DNA of 64,000 nucleotides from Nocardia sp. BMG111209. Lineage in GTDB: Bacteria; Actinomycetota; Actinomycetes; Mycobacteriales; Mycobacteriaceae. This document shows positions 24,813 through 35,037 of this stretch, one piece after another. Under the pieces are notes generated by a model, which ran no database searches, had not been told where the DNA came from, and worked only from the letters and a program-made list of their open reading frames with translations. The translations under genes and the position numbers were made by a program. Location: positions 1 to 64,000 of the forward strand of contig NZ_KB907310.1 in NCBI RefSeq assembly GCF_000381925.1, in the 5' to 3' direction. Every line of letters begins with the position of its first letter. The stretch's first letter is position 1.

Positions 24813-25697
24813 ATGGAAGTGGCGATCGGACAGCTCTTCACCGGGTTGAGTCTGGGCTCCGTTCTGTTGCTGGCCGCGCTGGGTCTGTCGCTGACGTTCG
24901 GGCAGATGGGCGTCATCAACATGGCGCACGGCGAATTCATCATGGCCGGCTGCTACACCACCTATGTCGTCGAACAGGTCGTCCACGCGACCGGTGTCGC
25001 GCTGATCGTTGCCCTGCCGGTGGGCTTCCTGGTCGGCGGGATACTCGGTGCCGTACTGGAAATGGCGCTGATCCGCTGGATGTACGACCGGCCGATGGAC
25101 ACCCTGCTGGTGACCTTCGGCGTCGGGCTGATCCTGCAACAGGTGGTGCGCAACATCTTCGGCGCCCCGGCGAAGAACGTCGTGGTGCCGCACTGGCTCA
25201 CCGGCGGTCTGAGTATTGCCGGAACCGTGGTGCCCAAGACCCGGATCTTCATTCTCGTGCTGGCGATCGTCGTGGTGGCGGTGCTCGCCGTCGTGCTGAA
25301 GGTCACCCCGCTGGGACGGCGGATCCGGGCGGTGGTGCAGAACCGCAGCCTCGCCGAAACCAGCGGCGTCTCCAGCAGATTGACCGATGTGAGCACGTTC
25401 TTCATCGGGTCCGGGCTGGCCGCGCTGGCCGGGGTGGCGCTGACCCTGATCGGGTCGACCAGCCCCACCATCGGGCAGAGCTACATCGTCGACGCCTTTC
25501 TCGTCGTGGTCATCGGCGGACTGGGGCAGATCAAGGGCACCGTGCTCGCGGCCTTCGGTCTGGGACTGCTGAATTCGTTCATCGAGTACTCGACCACCGC
25601 CTCGGTCGCGAAGGTGATCGTCTTCGTGCTGATCGTGATCTTCCTGCAGGTACGCCCGCAGGGGTTGTTCACCGTCCGGACCAGGAGCCTGGCATGA
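24813..25697 (+). CDS. urtB: Urea ABC transporter permease UrtB
   Basis: This is a 294-residue LivH-type permease with about eight membrane segments. Family motifs are QLFTGLSLGSVLLLAALGLSLTFGQMGVINMAHGEF at the N-terminus and FLVVVIGGLGQIKGTV near residue 230. The frame runs further upstream, but ATG 24813 starts the family N-terminus. It pairs with UrtC. Confidence 0.94.
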   Translation: MEVAIGQLFTGLSLGSVLLLAALGLSLTFGQMGVINMAHGEFIMAGCYTTYVVEQVVHATGVALIVALPVGFLVGGILGAVLEMALIRWMYDRPMDTLLVTFGVGLILQQVVRNIFGAPAKNVVVPHWLTGGLSIAGTVVPKTRIFILVLAIVVVAVLAVVLKVTPLGRRIRAVVQNRSLAETSGVSSRLTDVSTFFIGSGLAALAGVALTLIGSTSPTIGQSYIVDAFLVVVIGGLGQIKGTVLAAFGLGLLNSFIEYSTTASVAKVIVFVLIVIFLQVRPQGLFTVRTRSLA

Positions 25698-26836
25698 GTG
25701 TGCTGCGGAATCCGTTGTTGCGCACGGTGGGCGGGTTCGTACTCGCCGCGGTCGTGCTGTTCGTGGTGGCGCCGGCGGCCCTGAGCAACTTCCGGCTCAA
25801 TCTGCTGGCGAAGTTCCTGTGCTTCGCGATCGTCGCGGTCGGGATCGGATTGGCTTGGGGCCGTGGCGGAATGCTCACCCTCGGCCAGGGTGTGTTCTTC
25901 GGTATCGGCGCGTATCTGATGGCGATGCATCTGCAACTCGCCGATGCGGCCCGGACGCACCAGGAGGTACCGGATTTCATGCAGATCTCCGGCATCTCCA
26001 CGCTGCCGGCGTACTGGCGGCCGATGGCCTCGGGGCCGGTGGCGATCCTCGCGATCCTGATCCTGCCGGGGCTGGCCGCGGCGTTGCTCGGCTTCGGCGT
26101 GTTCAAGCGGCGGGTGAAGGGCGCGTACTTCTCGATCCTGTCGCAGGCGCTGGTCGCGGCGCTGGCGATCCTGCTCACCGGACAGCAGTCCATCGGCGGG
26201 TTCACCGGGCTCAGTGACTTCCGGGCCTTCTTCGGATTCCGGCTCAGCGATCCGGTGAACCGGCGGATGCTGTTCTTCATCGCCGCGGCGGCGTTGCTGA
26301 TCGTGGTGGCCATCGCGCGGCAGCTGATGCACAGCCGGTACGGGGAGCTGCTGGTCGCGGTGCGCGATCAGGAGGAACGGGTGCGCTTCCTCGGCTACGA
26401 TCCGGCGAATATCAAGATCGTCGCGTATGTGGTGGCGGCCTTCTTCGCCGGTATCGCGGGGGCGCTGTTCACGCCGATCGTCGGCATCATCTCGCCGGCC
26501 GATATCGGGGTGGTGCCCTCGATCGTCTTCCTCATCGGTGTCGCCATCGGCGGTCGCACCACGCTGCTCGGCCCGGTCCTGGGCGCGATCGGCGTGGCGT
26601 GGGCGCAGACCACCTTCTCCGAGCACTTCCCCTCGGGCTGGACCTATCTCCAGGGGGCGCTGTTCGTCCTGGTGGTCGGCTTCGTTCCGGCCGGGCTGGC
26701 GGGCTTCGGGCCGTTGCTGAAGGGGCTGCTGGAGCGGGTGCGGCCCGGTATCGCGGAATCCGTACCGGTACCGCTGCCGGTCGCGACGACTCCGTCGCCG
26801 ATCGAATCCGCTGATCCCACGAAGGTGGAGGCATGA
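25694..26836 (+). CDS. urtC: Urea ABC transporter permease UrtC
   Basis: This is a 380-residue LivM-type permease. It has AIVAVGIGLAWGRGGMLTLGQGVFFGIGAY around residues 40-70, DFMQISG (typical UrtC insertion) and VGIISPADIGVVPSIVFLIGVAIGGR near residue 265. The start overlaps the urtB stop by 4 bases (ATGA). The C-terminal 45 residues after the last membrane segment are Pro/Val/Ala-rich. Confidence 0.94.
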   Translation: MSVLRNPLLRTVGGFVLAAVVLFVVAPAALSNFRLNLLAKFLCFAIVAVGIGLAWGRGGMLTLGQGVFFGIGAYLMAMHLQLADAARTHQEVPDFMQISGISTLPAYWRPMASGPVAILAILILPGLAAALLGFGVFKRRVKGAYFSILSQALVAALAILLTGQQSIGGFTGLSDFRAFFGFRLSDPVNRRMLFFIAAAALLIVVAIARQLMHSRYGELLVAVRDQEERVRFLGYDPANIKIVAYVVAAFFAGIAGALFTPIVGIISPADIGVVPSIVFLIGVAIGGRTTLLGPVLGAIGVAWAQTTFSEHFPSGWTYLQGALFVLVVGFVPAGLAGFGPLLKGLLERVRPGIAESVPVPLPVATTPSPIESADPTKVEA

Positions 26837-27862
26837 TGAGCGACGAGCCCGATTCCACTCCGGTTGCTGCCGAAACCGCCGCTGCGGAAACGGTTTCGGC
26901 TGACGCTGCCGCAGCCGAGCCTGCCGTGGCCGAGTCCGCGGCGGCCGAGCCCGATGTGGCCGAGCCTGCCGTGGCCGAGCCTGCGGCGGCGGAGTCCGAT
27001 GTAGCCGAGTCTGCCGTGGCGAAGTCCGATGTGGCAGAGCCTGTCGTGGACGAGCCCGCTCCGGCGGCCGAGACCGTGCCGGCCTCCCGGATGGGCGAGA
27101 CCGAATACCTCGAGATCCGCGGTCTGTCGGTGAGTTTCGACGGGTTCAAGGCGGTGACCGACGTCGATCTGACCGTCCTGCAAGGGGATCTGCGATTTCT
27201 CATCGGGCCCAACGGGGCCGGTAAGACGACGCTGATCGACGCGATCACCGGGCTGGTTCCGGCGAGCGGGTCGGCGCAGAAGTCCGGTTCGGAACTGCTG
27301 GGCCGCAAGGTGCACGAGATCGCGCGGCTCGGGGTCGGCCGGACCTTCCAGACCGCGAGCGTCTTCGAGCAGTTGACGGTGTTGCAGAATCTCGATATCG
27401 CCGCGGGCGCGGGGCGTTCCGCGCTCACGCTGTTGCGGCGCCGGCGATCGGTGCTGCCGAGTATCGAGGCGGCGCTGGAGACGACCGGACTGGAAGCGTT
27501 GCGGGACAAGCCCGCCGGGGTGCTCGCGCACGGCCAGAAGCAGTGGCTCGAGATCGGGATGCTGCTGGTGCAGAACGCCTCGGTGCTGTTGCTGGACGAA
27601 CCGGTGGCGGGCATGAGTACCGAGGAGCGCGAGGAGACCGGAAATCTGTTGCGCCGCATCGGATCCGATCGAGTGGTGATCGTGGTCGAACACGATATGG
27701 ATTTCATGCGCGCGTTCGCGAATTCGGTGACGGTCCTGGCCGGTGGCCGCGTGCTCAGTGAGGGCACCGTGGAGCAGGTCCAGGCCGATCACAAGGTGCA
27801 GGAGGTCTACCTCGGCACCGCCGCCGCCGGGGACATCTACGCCGAGACCGAGGAGCCCGTCG

Positions 27863-27879
<17 letters not shown>
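26833..27879 (+). CDS. urtD: Urea ABC transporter ATPase UrtD with repetitive N-terminal tail
   Basis: This 348-residue protein has its ATPase in residues about 90-335. Walker A is GPNGAGKTT, the Q-loop region VGRTFQTASVFEQLTV, and Walker B VLLLDEPVAGMS, followed by the switch His in VVEHDMDF. The signature segment is LAHGQKQWLEIGM, the UrtD variant of LSGGQ. The first 88 residues are an acidic, repetitive Ala/Glu/Val/Pro stretch (AEPAVAE-like units) absent from usual UrtD of about 250 residues. Start ATG 26833 overlaps the urtC stop; a start at MGETEYLEI would remove the tail, but the tail frame is continuous and clean. Confidence 0.9.
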
Positions 27880-28570
<691 letters not shown>

Positions 28571-28583
28571 TCCGGATTCGCGG

Positions 28584-29276
28584 ATGCCGCGCAAGGGGCG
28601 AAACTCGTTGAGCGAGAAGGTTTACCGCTCGCTGCTCCGAGACCTGTCCGCGGGGGTGATCGTGCCCTCGGAACGCCTGGCCGAGGAACGTCTCGCCGAC
28701 ATCTACGGCGTCTCGCGTACTCCGGTGCGCGAGGCGCTGGCGCGGTTGCTCGCCGACGGGCTGCTGGAGCGGCATGCCGACGGCCTCTACCCCTACCGGC
28801 CGCGCCTGGATCAGCTGGCGGATCTGTTCGAGCTGCGAATAATCCTGGAGGCCAGGGGAATCCAACGGGTCATCGCCGGGAATTCGACCCACGACCTGGT
28901 CGCGATCCAGCGCGAGCTGGACCTGTGGCGCACTCGCCTGGCCGATCCGCCCGACCCCGGCCCGGAGCTGGTCGTGGCGGACGAACAATTCCACGCCACG
29001 CTGCTGGCGGCCGCGGGCAACGCCTCGCTGGTCGAGGCGCTCGCCACGGTCCACGCCCGGGTCCGGCCGCTGCGCGCCCTGGACGTGCCCGCCGCCGACC
29101 GCATCGCGACCATGACCACCGAGCACATCCGGATCGCCGAACACCTGCTGGCGGGTGAACTGGACACCGCCCTGGTGGCGCTGCTCGCGCACATCACCGG
29201 TTCCCGGGACCACGTGCTGGCGCGCGCCCGGCAGGCGCTCGCGTTCACCCGCCTCGGCCAGGCCGTCCGCGACTGA
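28584..29276 (+). CDS. GntR-family (FCD) regulator of the urt locus
   Basis: This is a 230-residue regulator. The N-terminal winged helix (residues about 8-72) contains LSEKVYRSLLRDLSAGVIVPSERLAEERLADIYGVSRTPVREALARL. The C-terminal FCD domain is all-helical with metal/ligand residues such as D and H in ADEQFHATLL and TEHIRIAEHL. It lies 13 bases after urtE on the same strand, so it probably responds to a urea or nitrogen-related ligand and controls the operon through the GTATAC palindromes. Confidence 0.85.
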   Translation: MPRKGRNSLSEKVYRSLLRDLSAGVIVPSERLAEERLADIYGVSRTPVREALARLLADGLLERHADGLYPYRPRLDQLADLFELRIILEARGIQRVIAGNSTHDLVAIQRELDLWRTRLADPPDPGPELVVADEQFHATLLAAAGNASLVEALATVHARVRPLRALDVPAADRIATMTTEHIRIAEHLLAGELDTALVALLAHITGSRDHVLARARQALAFTRLGQAVRD

Positions 29277-29291
29277 TTCGGCCCGCCGAGC

Positions 29292-30701
29292 TCAGCGGAG
29301 CACGTACGGCGAGATGGAGCTGCGGTGCTCGCTGATGTCGAGCGATTTGCCCAGCGGCGGGAAGGCGCGCTGCGGGCAGTTGGCGCGCTCGCAGACCCGG
29401 CAGCCCGCGCCGATCGGGGTGGCCTTCGGCTCGACCAGATCCAGGCCGTCGGCGTACACCACCCGATTGGCATGTCGCAGTTCGCATCCCAGGCCGATCG
29501 CGAAGGTCTTGCTGGGCTCGCCGTAGCGGGTGGCGCGGCGCTCCACGGTCCGCGCGATCCACAGATAGTTGCGGCCGTCGGGCATCTGGGCGATCTGGGT
29601 CATGATCCGGCCCGGATAGGCGAAGGTCTCGTACACATTCCACAGCGGGCAGGTGCCGCCCGCGGAGGAGAAATGGAATCCGGTGGCGGACTGGCGTTTC
29701 GACATATTTCCCGCGCGGTCCACCCGCACGAACGAGAACGGCACGCCGCGCAGTTTGGGCCGTTGCAGCGTCGACAGCCGATGGCAGATGGTCTCGTAAC
29801 TCTGCATGAAGAAGGAGGACAATCGCTCTATGTCGTAACGGAAATCCTCGGCCACCTCGTGGAATTGGCTGTACGGCAGCACGATTGCGGCGGCGAAGTA
29901 ATTGGCCAGGCCCAGCCGGGCCAGCCGCCGGGTGTCCTCGGAGACGAAATTGGCCTCGTCGACCAATTTCTCGATCAGCCCGCCCTGTTCGAGATAGGCC
30001 AGTTCGGCGGCGAGTTTGAACACCCGCTGACCACCGGACAGGTGCGGGGCGATCTCCAGCCGCCGCAACCCGGGATCGAAGCGGTGCAGGACGCCCTCGC
30101 CGAGGTCGATGCGCTCGACGATCTGCACCCCGTGCGCGGTGTCGAGCCGGCGGGCGATCTCGCGGGCGACGTCGCCGCCGTGGAAACGCATCCGCACGGC
30201 GAGTTCCTCGGCGGCCGTATCCAGTTCGTGGATGTAGTTCTGCCGCTGATAGAAGAAGTCGCGGACCTCCTCGTGCGGCCGGGAGATGGAACCGGTGCCG
30301 CTGCCGTCGGCGAATCGGTCCTCGGTGGCCGCGGCGAGCTGGGCGGTCGTGTTGCGGTAGCGCCGGTGCATGTTGACCATGGCGCGGGCCAGGCCCGGAT
30401 GCGCGGAGACCATATCGGCGACCTCCTGGGCGTCGGCCTCGATACCGAGCTCCTGATCCATCACCACCTCCTGCAGCTCCGCGACCAGGCGGGTGTCGTC
30501 CTGCGAGGAGAAGAAGGTGGGATCGACGCCGAACACCTCGCTGATGCGCAGCAGGACCGGCACGGTGAGCGGCCGCACATCGTGCTCGATCTGATTCAGG
30601 TAGCTCGCCGATATCTCCAGTTGTTTGGCGAGCAGGACCTGACTCAGCCCTCGTTCGGTGCGCAGCTGACGTAATCGCGCGCCGACATAAGTTTTGGCCA
30701 T
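29292..30701 (-). CDS. ramB: RamB/ScfR-like short-chain acyl regulator
   Basis: This is a 469-residue XRE-type regulator. The N-terminal HTH (residues about 6-62) reads GARLRQLRTERGLSQVLLAKQLEISASYLNQIEHDVRPLTVPVLLRISEVFG. An IrrE/ImmA-like and ScfR C-terminal domain follows, with a Cys-rich tail GCRVCERANCPQRAFPP near residue 445. This matches RamB of M. tuberculosis and C. glutamicum, which controls glyoxylate and acetate genes. The usual neighbour isocitrate lyase is absent here. Convergent with the GntR gene. Confidence 0.88.
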   Translation of the reverse strand: MAKTYVGARLRQLRTERGLSQVLLAKQLEISASYLNQIEHDVRPLTVPVLLRISEVFGVDPTFFSSQDDTRLVAELQEVVMDQELGIEADAQEVADMVSAHPGLARAMVNMHRRYRNTTAQLAAATEDRFADGSGTGSISRPHEEVRDFFYQRQNYIHELDTAAEELAVRMRFHGGDVAREIARRLDTAHGVQIVERIDLGEGVLHRFDPGLRRLEIAPHLSGGQRVFKLAAELAYLEQGGLIEKLVDEANFVSEDTRRLARLGLANYFAAAIVLPYSQFHEVAEDFRYDIERLSSFFMQSYETICHRLSTLQRPKLRGVPFSFVRVDRAGNMSKRQSATGFHFSSAGGTCPLWNVYETFAYPGRIMTQIAQMPDGRNYLWIARTVERRATRYGEPSKTFAIGLGCELRHANRVVYADGLDLVEPKATPIGAGCRVCERANCPQRAFPPLGKSLDISEHRSSISPYVLR

Positions 30702-30843
30702 TCGCCCAGTTTATGGAGGATTTCGCACGCTTGCCAACTGATCAATTAACAAAATGGTGCGCAAGATGTCACATCAACGATCCGGCGGCCACGCCGACGC
30801 CGGTTCCGCGGTACCTGTCGGTCCCTGCCGTTACGGTCGACAC

Positions 30844-32427
30844 ATGCTGCTCTCGGAGGTGGTGACGGCCTCGGCGGACGTCCGGGCGACCCGGTCGCGG
30901 AAGGCGAAGATCGCGACGCTGGCCGCCCTCGTCGGCCGCGCCGGGCCGGAGGCGGCCGCCCAGGTCGTGGCCTGGGTGTCCGGGGAGCTGCCGCAGGGCC
31001 GGATCGGCACCGGGTGGCGCACGCTGGCGGCGGTCGAGGCCGATCCGGCCACCCCGGCCGCCTCGGGGACGCTCACCGTCGCCACGGTCGACGCCACCCT
31101 CACCGAACTCGCCGGCACCAACGGCGCCGGATCGGCGGCCCGCCGCCGCGAGCTGCTGGGCACGCTGCTGTCGGCGGCCACGGCGGCCGAGCGCGAGTTC
31201 CTCATCCGGCTGCTGACCGGTGAGCTGCGGCAGGGCGCGCTCGCGGCGATCGTCGCGGAGGCGGTCGCGGTCGCCGCCGGCGTGCCGGTCGACGCGGTGC
31301 GCCGGGCCGCCATGCTGTCCGGGCGGCTGCCGGTCACGGCGGTGGCCGCGCTCACCGGCGGGGAGGCGGCGCTGGCCGAGTTCCGGCTCGAGGTGGGGCG
31401 GCCGATCCAGCCCATGCTGGCCTCGCCCGGCGCCACCCTCGACGACGCGCTGGCCGAGTTCGACGGCGACGTCAGCGTCGAGCACAAACTCGACGGCGCC
31501 CGAATTCAGGTGCACCGCAAGGGTTCCCGGGTCTGGGTGTTCACCCGGACGCTGCGCGACATCACCGCCGGGGTGCCGGAGCTGGTGCGGCTGGTGGCCG
31601 AATTGCCCTGTGAGAGCGTGGTACTCGACGGGGAGACCCTGGCGCTCACCGATGCCGGCCGCCCGCGTCCGTTCCAGGAGACGATGAGCCGCTTCGCCAC
31701 CGTGGAGCCCGGCGCCGCAGCCGAGATCACCTCCACGCGGGATCTGTTGCTGCATCCGTATTTCTTCGACTGCCTGCACCTGGACGGCATCGACTTCCTC
31801 GACTCCCCGCTGCGCGAGCGGCGGGCGGCGCTGCTGCGGGTGGCGCGGCGGCACACCATTCCGGCGCTGGTCGATCCCGATGCCGAATCCGCCGCCGAAT
31901 ACTTCGACGGCGCGCTGGCCTCGGGCCACGAGGGCATCATGGTCAAATCGCTGGCCGCACCCTACGCGGCGGGGCGCCGTGGCCGCGCCTGGCAGAAGAT
32001 CAAGCCCACGCACACCCTGGATCTGGTGGTACTCGGCGCCGAGTGGGGATACGGCCGCCGCACCGGATATCTGTCGAATCTGCATCTGGGCGCCCGCGAT
32101 CCGGGCGGCGGCGAGCCGATCATGGTCGGCAAGACGTTCAAGGGCCTCACCGATGCGCTGTTGCAGTGGCAGACCAACGAATTCCCGCAGCACGAGCGGG
32201 CCCGGGATCAGCACACGGTATATCTGTGGCCGGAGCTGGTCGTCGAGATCGCGCTCGACGGTGTGCAGATCAGCCCGCGCTATCCCGGTGGCGTCGCGCT
32301 GCGGTTCGCCCGGGTGGTGCGATATCGCCCCGACAAGGACCTCACCGGCGTGGACACCATCGACGCCGTGCGGGCACTGCTGCCCGAGGGGCTCGCGGCC
32401 GTCCATGCGCAGCCCAGCGGGGAGTAA
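30844..32427 (+). CDS. ligB: ATP-dependent DNA ligase LigB
   Basis: This 527-residue enzyme seals nicks using ATP. The N-terminal DNA-binding domain spans about residues 1-190 (MLLSEVVTASADVRATRSRKAK). The nucleotidyltransferase motif I is EHKLDGARIQVH with the adenylated Lys215. Motifs III-V (VLDGETLA, HEGIMVKS, WQKIKP) follow, then an OB domain ending YPGGVALRFARVVRYRPDK. Length and order match mycobacterial LigB. ATG 30844 is preferred over upstream starts. It is a non-essential repair ligase; the cell should also have NAD-dependent LigA elsewhere. Confidence 0.94.
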   Translation: MLLSEVVTASADVRATRSRKAKIATLAALVGRAGPEAAAQVVAWVSGELPQGRIGTGWRTLAAVEADPATPAASGTLTVATVDATLTELAGTNGAGSAARRRELLGTLLSAATAAEREFLIRLLTGELRQGALAAIVAEAVAVAAGVPVDAVRRAAMLSGRLPVTAVAALTGGEAALAEFRLEVGRPIQPMLASPGATLDDALAEFDGDVSVEHKLDGARIQVHRKGSRVWVFTRTLRDITAGVPELVRLVAELPCESVVLDGETLALTDAGRPRPFQETMSRFATVEPGAAAEITSTRDLLLHPYFFDCLHLDGIDFLDSPLRERRAALLRVARRHTIPALVDPDAESAAEYFDGALASGHEGIMVKSLAAPYAAGRRGRAWQKIKPTHTLDLVVLGAEWGYGRRTGYLSNLHLGARDPGGGEPIMVGKTFKGLTDALLQWQTNEFPQHERARDQHTVYLWPELVVEIALDGVQISPRYPGGVALRFARVVRYRPDKDLTGVDTIDAVRALLPEGLAAVHAQPSGE

Positions 32428-32682
32428 AAGTGCAGTAAAACTACACGTTTCGGGCATCAGCGACTGCCAGGTACTTCACAGGCGTATCCACGGACTCGTT
32501 GAGGTTCCGCGCGCAGGATGAGAGGCGTCGGGCAACCGACACGGATCAACTGCCCTGATCCGCCATCCCCAAAAGCCGGCGAACTGTCCATCCCTCGCCA
32601 GACAGCCGGCAACTCGAGGGCCGCCGACGACACCGTCCTTCCTCATCCGGTGCGCCGGCGGCCCCCGGCGTTCACACCGGAA
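32428..32682. other. Intergenic, nothing recognised
   Basis: 255 bases between the convergent ligB and DUF4254 genes. No coding signal, RNA gene or convincing hairpin terminator seen. Confidence 0.5.
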
Positions 32683-33204
32683 TCAGTGCTCGTATTCGTG
32701 TGGCCCGCGGTCGTATTCGTGATGACCGCTGAAATCGGGCAACCGGCAGACGCCGGTCGAGACCTCGGTGGCCAGATCCTCGTAGGCCACCGCCAATTCC
32801 GAGAGCCGGCGCCAGGCGTCGTGCACCATCCATTCGGGCGAGCCGAGCAGTGTCGAATAGGCCTGGGCCGAGAACTGGGCGAGCCGATCGATCACGGTGC
32901 CGACGGTCTCGGTGTGCATGCGGGCGCCTCCGTGCGCCGTGGGTAACTCCCGGGCCACCCACCGATCGATGGCGTGCACCAGCCGGGCGCGGTCGTGGTC
33001 GATCTCGGTCACGGTGCCCGGCGCGGCGGCCATGCGCTGCTCGTGCAGCTCGGCCAGGCGGCAGGCGCAGCGCAACACGAAGTGTGCGTCTGGGCCCTGC
33101 TCGACCGGCAGGCCACGGCAGGCATCCAGGAGGCGGTGTTTCGGTGGGAGGGGTTCCACGGGTGCTGATGATGCACGTTCAATATTTCTGATCGGCAACA
33201 ACAT
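32683..33204 (-). CDS. DUF4254 domain protein
   Basis: This 173-residue protein has the conserved stretches VHAIDRWVARELPTAHGGARMHTETVGTVIDRLAQ (residues about 76-110) and AWRRLSELAVAYEDLATEVSTG, diagnostic of actinobacterial DUF4254 proteins of unknown function. It is all-helical by composition. Its start lies inside the end of the aldolase gene (26-base overlap), so it may be translated from the amino-sugar operon mRNA. The tail is His/Tyr/Glu-rich. Confidence 0.75.
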   Translation of the reverse strand: MLLPIRNIERASSAPVEPLPPKHRLLDACRGLPVEQGPDAHFVLRCACRLAELHEQRMAAAPGTVTEIDHDRARLVHAIDRWVARELPTAHGGARMHTETVGTVIDRLAQFSAQAYSTLLGSPEWMVHDAWRRLSELAVAYEDLATEVSTGVCRLPDFSGHHEYDRGPHEYEH

Positions 33205-34087
33205 TCACTGACCTGGATCGTTGTCGACCGACCGGTTCCGATCGGGCGGGGGTCGCCGCGGCCGGATCCAGCAGGCGCAGGAAATGTTCGACCTCGGTCT
33301 GGACCGCGCGGCGGGCGGGGGCCAGGTAGTGGCGGGGGTCGGTGGCGGTGGGGTTCTCGGCCAGGACCGTCCGCACCGTGCCGGTCAGGGCGATGTTCAG
33401 GCGGGTCGCGATGTTGATCTTCGCCATGCCGTGCCGCACCGCGGAGAGCAGGCCCGCGTCGGGTACGCCGGAGGAACCGTGCAGGACCAGCGGTACCGGT
33501 ACGCGCGCCGCCAGCCGTGCGATCAACTCGTCGTCGAGGCGGGCGTCACGGGTCTGCATGGCGTGTTCGGAGCCGACCGCGACCGCCAGCGCGTCCACCC
33601 CGGTCGCGACCACGAAGGCCGCCGCGTCGGCCGGATCGGTCCGCACCCCGGGAGTGTGTGCGCCGCCCTTGCCGCCGACCGCGCCGAGTTCGGCCTCGAC
33701 GACCACGCCGCGGGCATGGCACCAGCGGGTGATCGCGGCGGTGGTGGCCCGGTTCTCGGCATCGGCCAGCGCGGAGCCGTCGTACATCACCGAGGTGATG
33801 CCCAGGGCGACCGCGGCTTCGATCAGCGCGGCGGTGGTGGCGTGGTCCAGATGTACCGCCAGCGGGGCGGAACTGTCGTCGGCGATCTGCCGGCAGGCCC
33901 GCGCGAGCGGGGCGAGGCCGCCGTGATGCCGCACGGTGTTCTCCGAGATCTGCAGGATCGCGGGACGTTTCGCCGATTCCGCGGCGGCGGCGATCGCCTC
34001 GGCGTGTTCCAAGGTGATGACGTTGAAGGCGGCCAGCGCACCCGGGCGGGCCGCCGCGAGTAGGTCGGGTACCGGTGCCGAGGTCAT
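33179..34087 (-). CDS. Class II tagatose/fructose-bisphosphate aldolase
   Basis: This is a 302-residue zinc aldolase. ALAAFNVITLEHAEAI is the N-terminal strand and helix. The metal-binding LAVHLDHATT lies near residue 80, then GITSVMYDGSAL. EAELGAVGG holds the next metal ligand, and LHGSSGVPD near residue 205 gives the third His. KINIATRLN binds phosphate. It is closer to GatY/KbaY (tagatose-1,6-bisphosphate) than to Fba of central glycolysis, judged by length and context. The product would be DHAP + glyceraldehyde-3-phosphate. ATG 34087 overlaps the kinase stop. Confidence 0.88.
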   Translation of the reverse strand: MTSAPVPDLLAAARPGALAAFNVITLEHAEAIAAAAESAKRPAILQISENTVRHHGGLAPLARACRQIADDSSAPLAVHLDHATTAALIEAAVALGITSVMYDGSALADAENRATTAAITRWCHARGVVVEAELGAVGGKGGAHTPGVRTDPADAAAFVVATGVDALAVAVGSEHAMQTRDARLDDELIARLAARVPVPLVLHGSSGVPDAGLLSAVRHGMAKINIATRLNIALTGTVRTVLAENPTATDPRHYLAPARRAVQTEVEHFLRLLDPAAATPARSEPVGRQRSRSVNVVADQKY

Positions 34088-35037
34088 GGTGAGGCGGCCT
34101 CCTGGTCGGCGGGACGGAGTTCGGTGACGATGACCGTCGGCGTCAGCCGCTCCCGCAGCGAGCGATCGATCTCGCCGGCGACCGGGATCACCACCGCCGC
34201 GGCGGAGGTCGCGATCGCGTCGACGAGGATCGCGGGCCAGTCCGGTTCGCCGCCGGTCGACAGGGCCGCGATGACGGCGGCGGCCGCGGCGTCCCCGGCG
34301 CCGGTCGGATTGCCCGCCAGCGGTTCCGGCAGGGCGGCCGACCAGGCCCCGCCCGCCGTGACCGCGACCATGCCGTCCGCGCCGAGGGTGGCGATGAGGG
34401 CGCGTACCCCCGCGGTGATCAGCGGCCGGACCGCGGCCGGGATATCCGAGGGCCCGGTCACCGGCTCGCCGACCAGGCGGCGCAACTCGTCCAGATTGGG
34501 CATCAGCACCACGCCGGGCACCTCGGCGGCGTAGCGCAGCGCCGGGCCGTCGACATCGCAGATGACCGGCACCCCGGCGGCCACCGCGGTCCGGGCCAGA
34601 TTCGCCGGGACGGTCGGGCTGACCCCGCCGGGCAGCGATCCGGACACCACCAGTCCGCCGGAGTCGGGCAGCAGACCCGAAACCCGCACGCGCAGCTGAT
34701 CGACCGAATGCGATTCGCTGAGCCGGGGGCCCGGTTCCGACAGGCCGGTGGCGTTGCCGTCCGCGGATTCGCTGATCACCACCGTCCGGCGGACCCACGG
34801 CAGCGCGTGCACGAAATCCACCGGCAGCTCCAGCTCGGCCGCGGCGGCGAACATGTGGTCGGCGAATCCGGTTGCCCGGGAGTACTTTCCGATCTGGTTG
34901 AGCACCCGGCTGACATTGATGCCCTTGCCTCCGATGCGCTGCTGCACCGACAGCACCCGCTGCTGGACGCCGCGTTCCAGCCGCTCCACCCGATAGGTGG
35001 TGTCGTAGGCGGGATTCATTGTCACGGTAAGGATCAC
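34084..35037 (-). CDS. PfkB-family hexose-phosphate kinase (tagatose-6-phosphate or fructose-1-phosphate kinase)
   Basis: This is a 317-residue sugar kinase. It begins ILTVTMNPAYDTTY, has GGKGINVSRVL near residue 38 and ends with the catalytic GNPTGAGDAAAAAVIA near residue 247. This is the 1-phosphofructokinase/tagatose-6-phosphate kinase subfamily. The GTG start at 35037 overlaps the nagA stop as GTGA, which fixes the start. Between a deacetylase and a class II aldolase, the best assignment is tagatose-6-phosphate to tagatose-1,6-bisphosphate. Confidence 0.88.
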   Translation of the reverse strand: MILTVTMNPAYDTTYRVERLERGVQQRVLSVQQRIGGKGINVSRVLNQIGKYSRATGFADHMFAAAAELELPVDFVHALPWVRRTVVISESADGNATGLSEPGPRLSESHSVDQLRVRVSGLLPDSGGLVVSGSLPGGVSPTVPANLARTAVAAGVPVICDVDGPALRYAAEVPGVVLMPNLDELRRLVGEPVTGPSDIPAAVRPLITAGVRALIATLGADGMVAVTAGGAWSAALPEPLAGNPTGAGDAAAAAVIAALSTGGEPDWPAILVDAIATSAAAVVIPVAGEIDRSLRERLTPTVIVTELRPADQEAASP

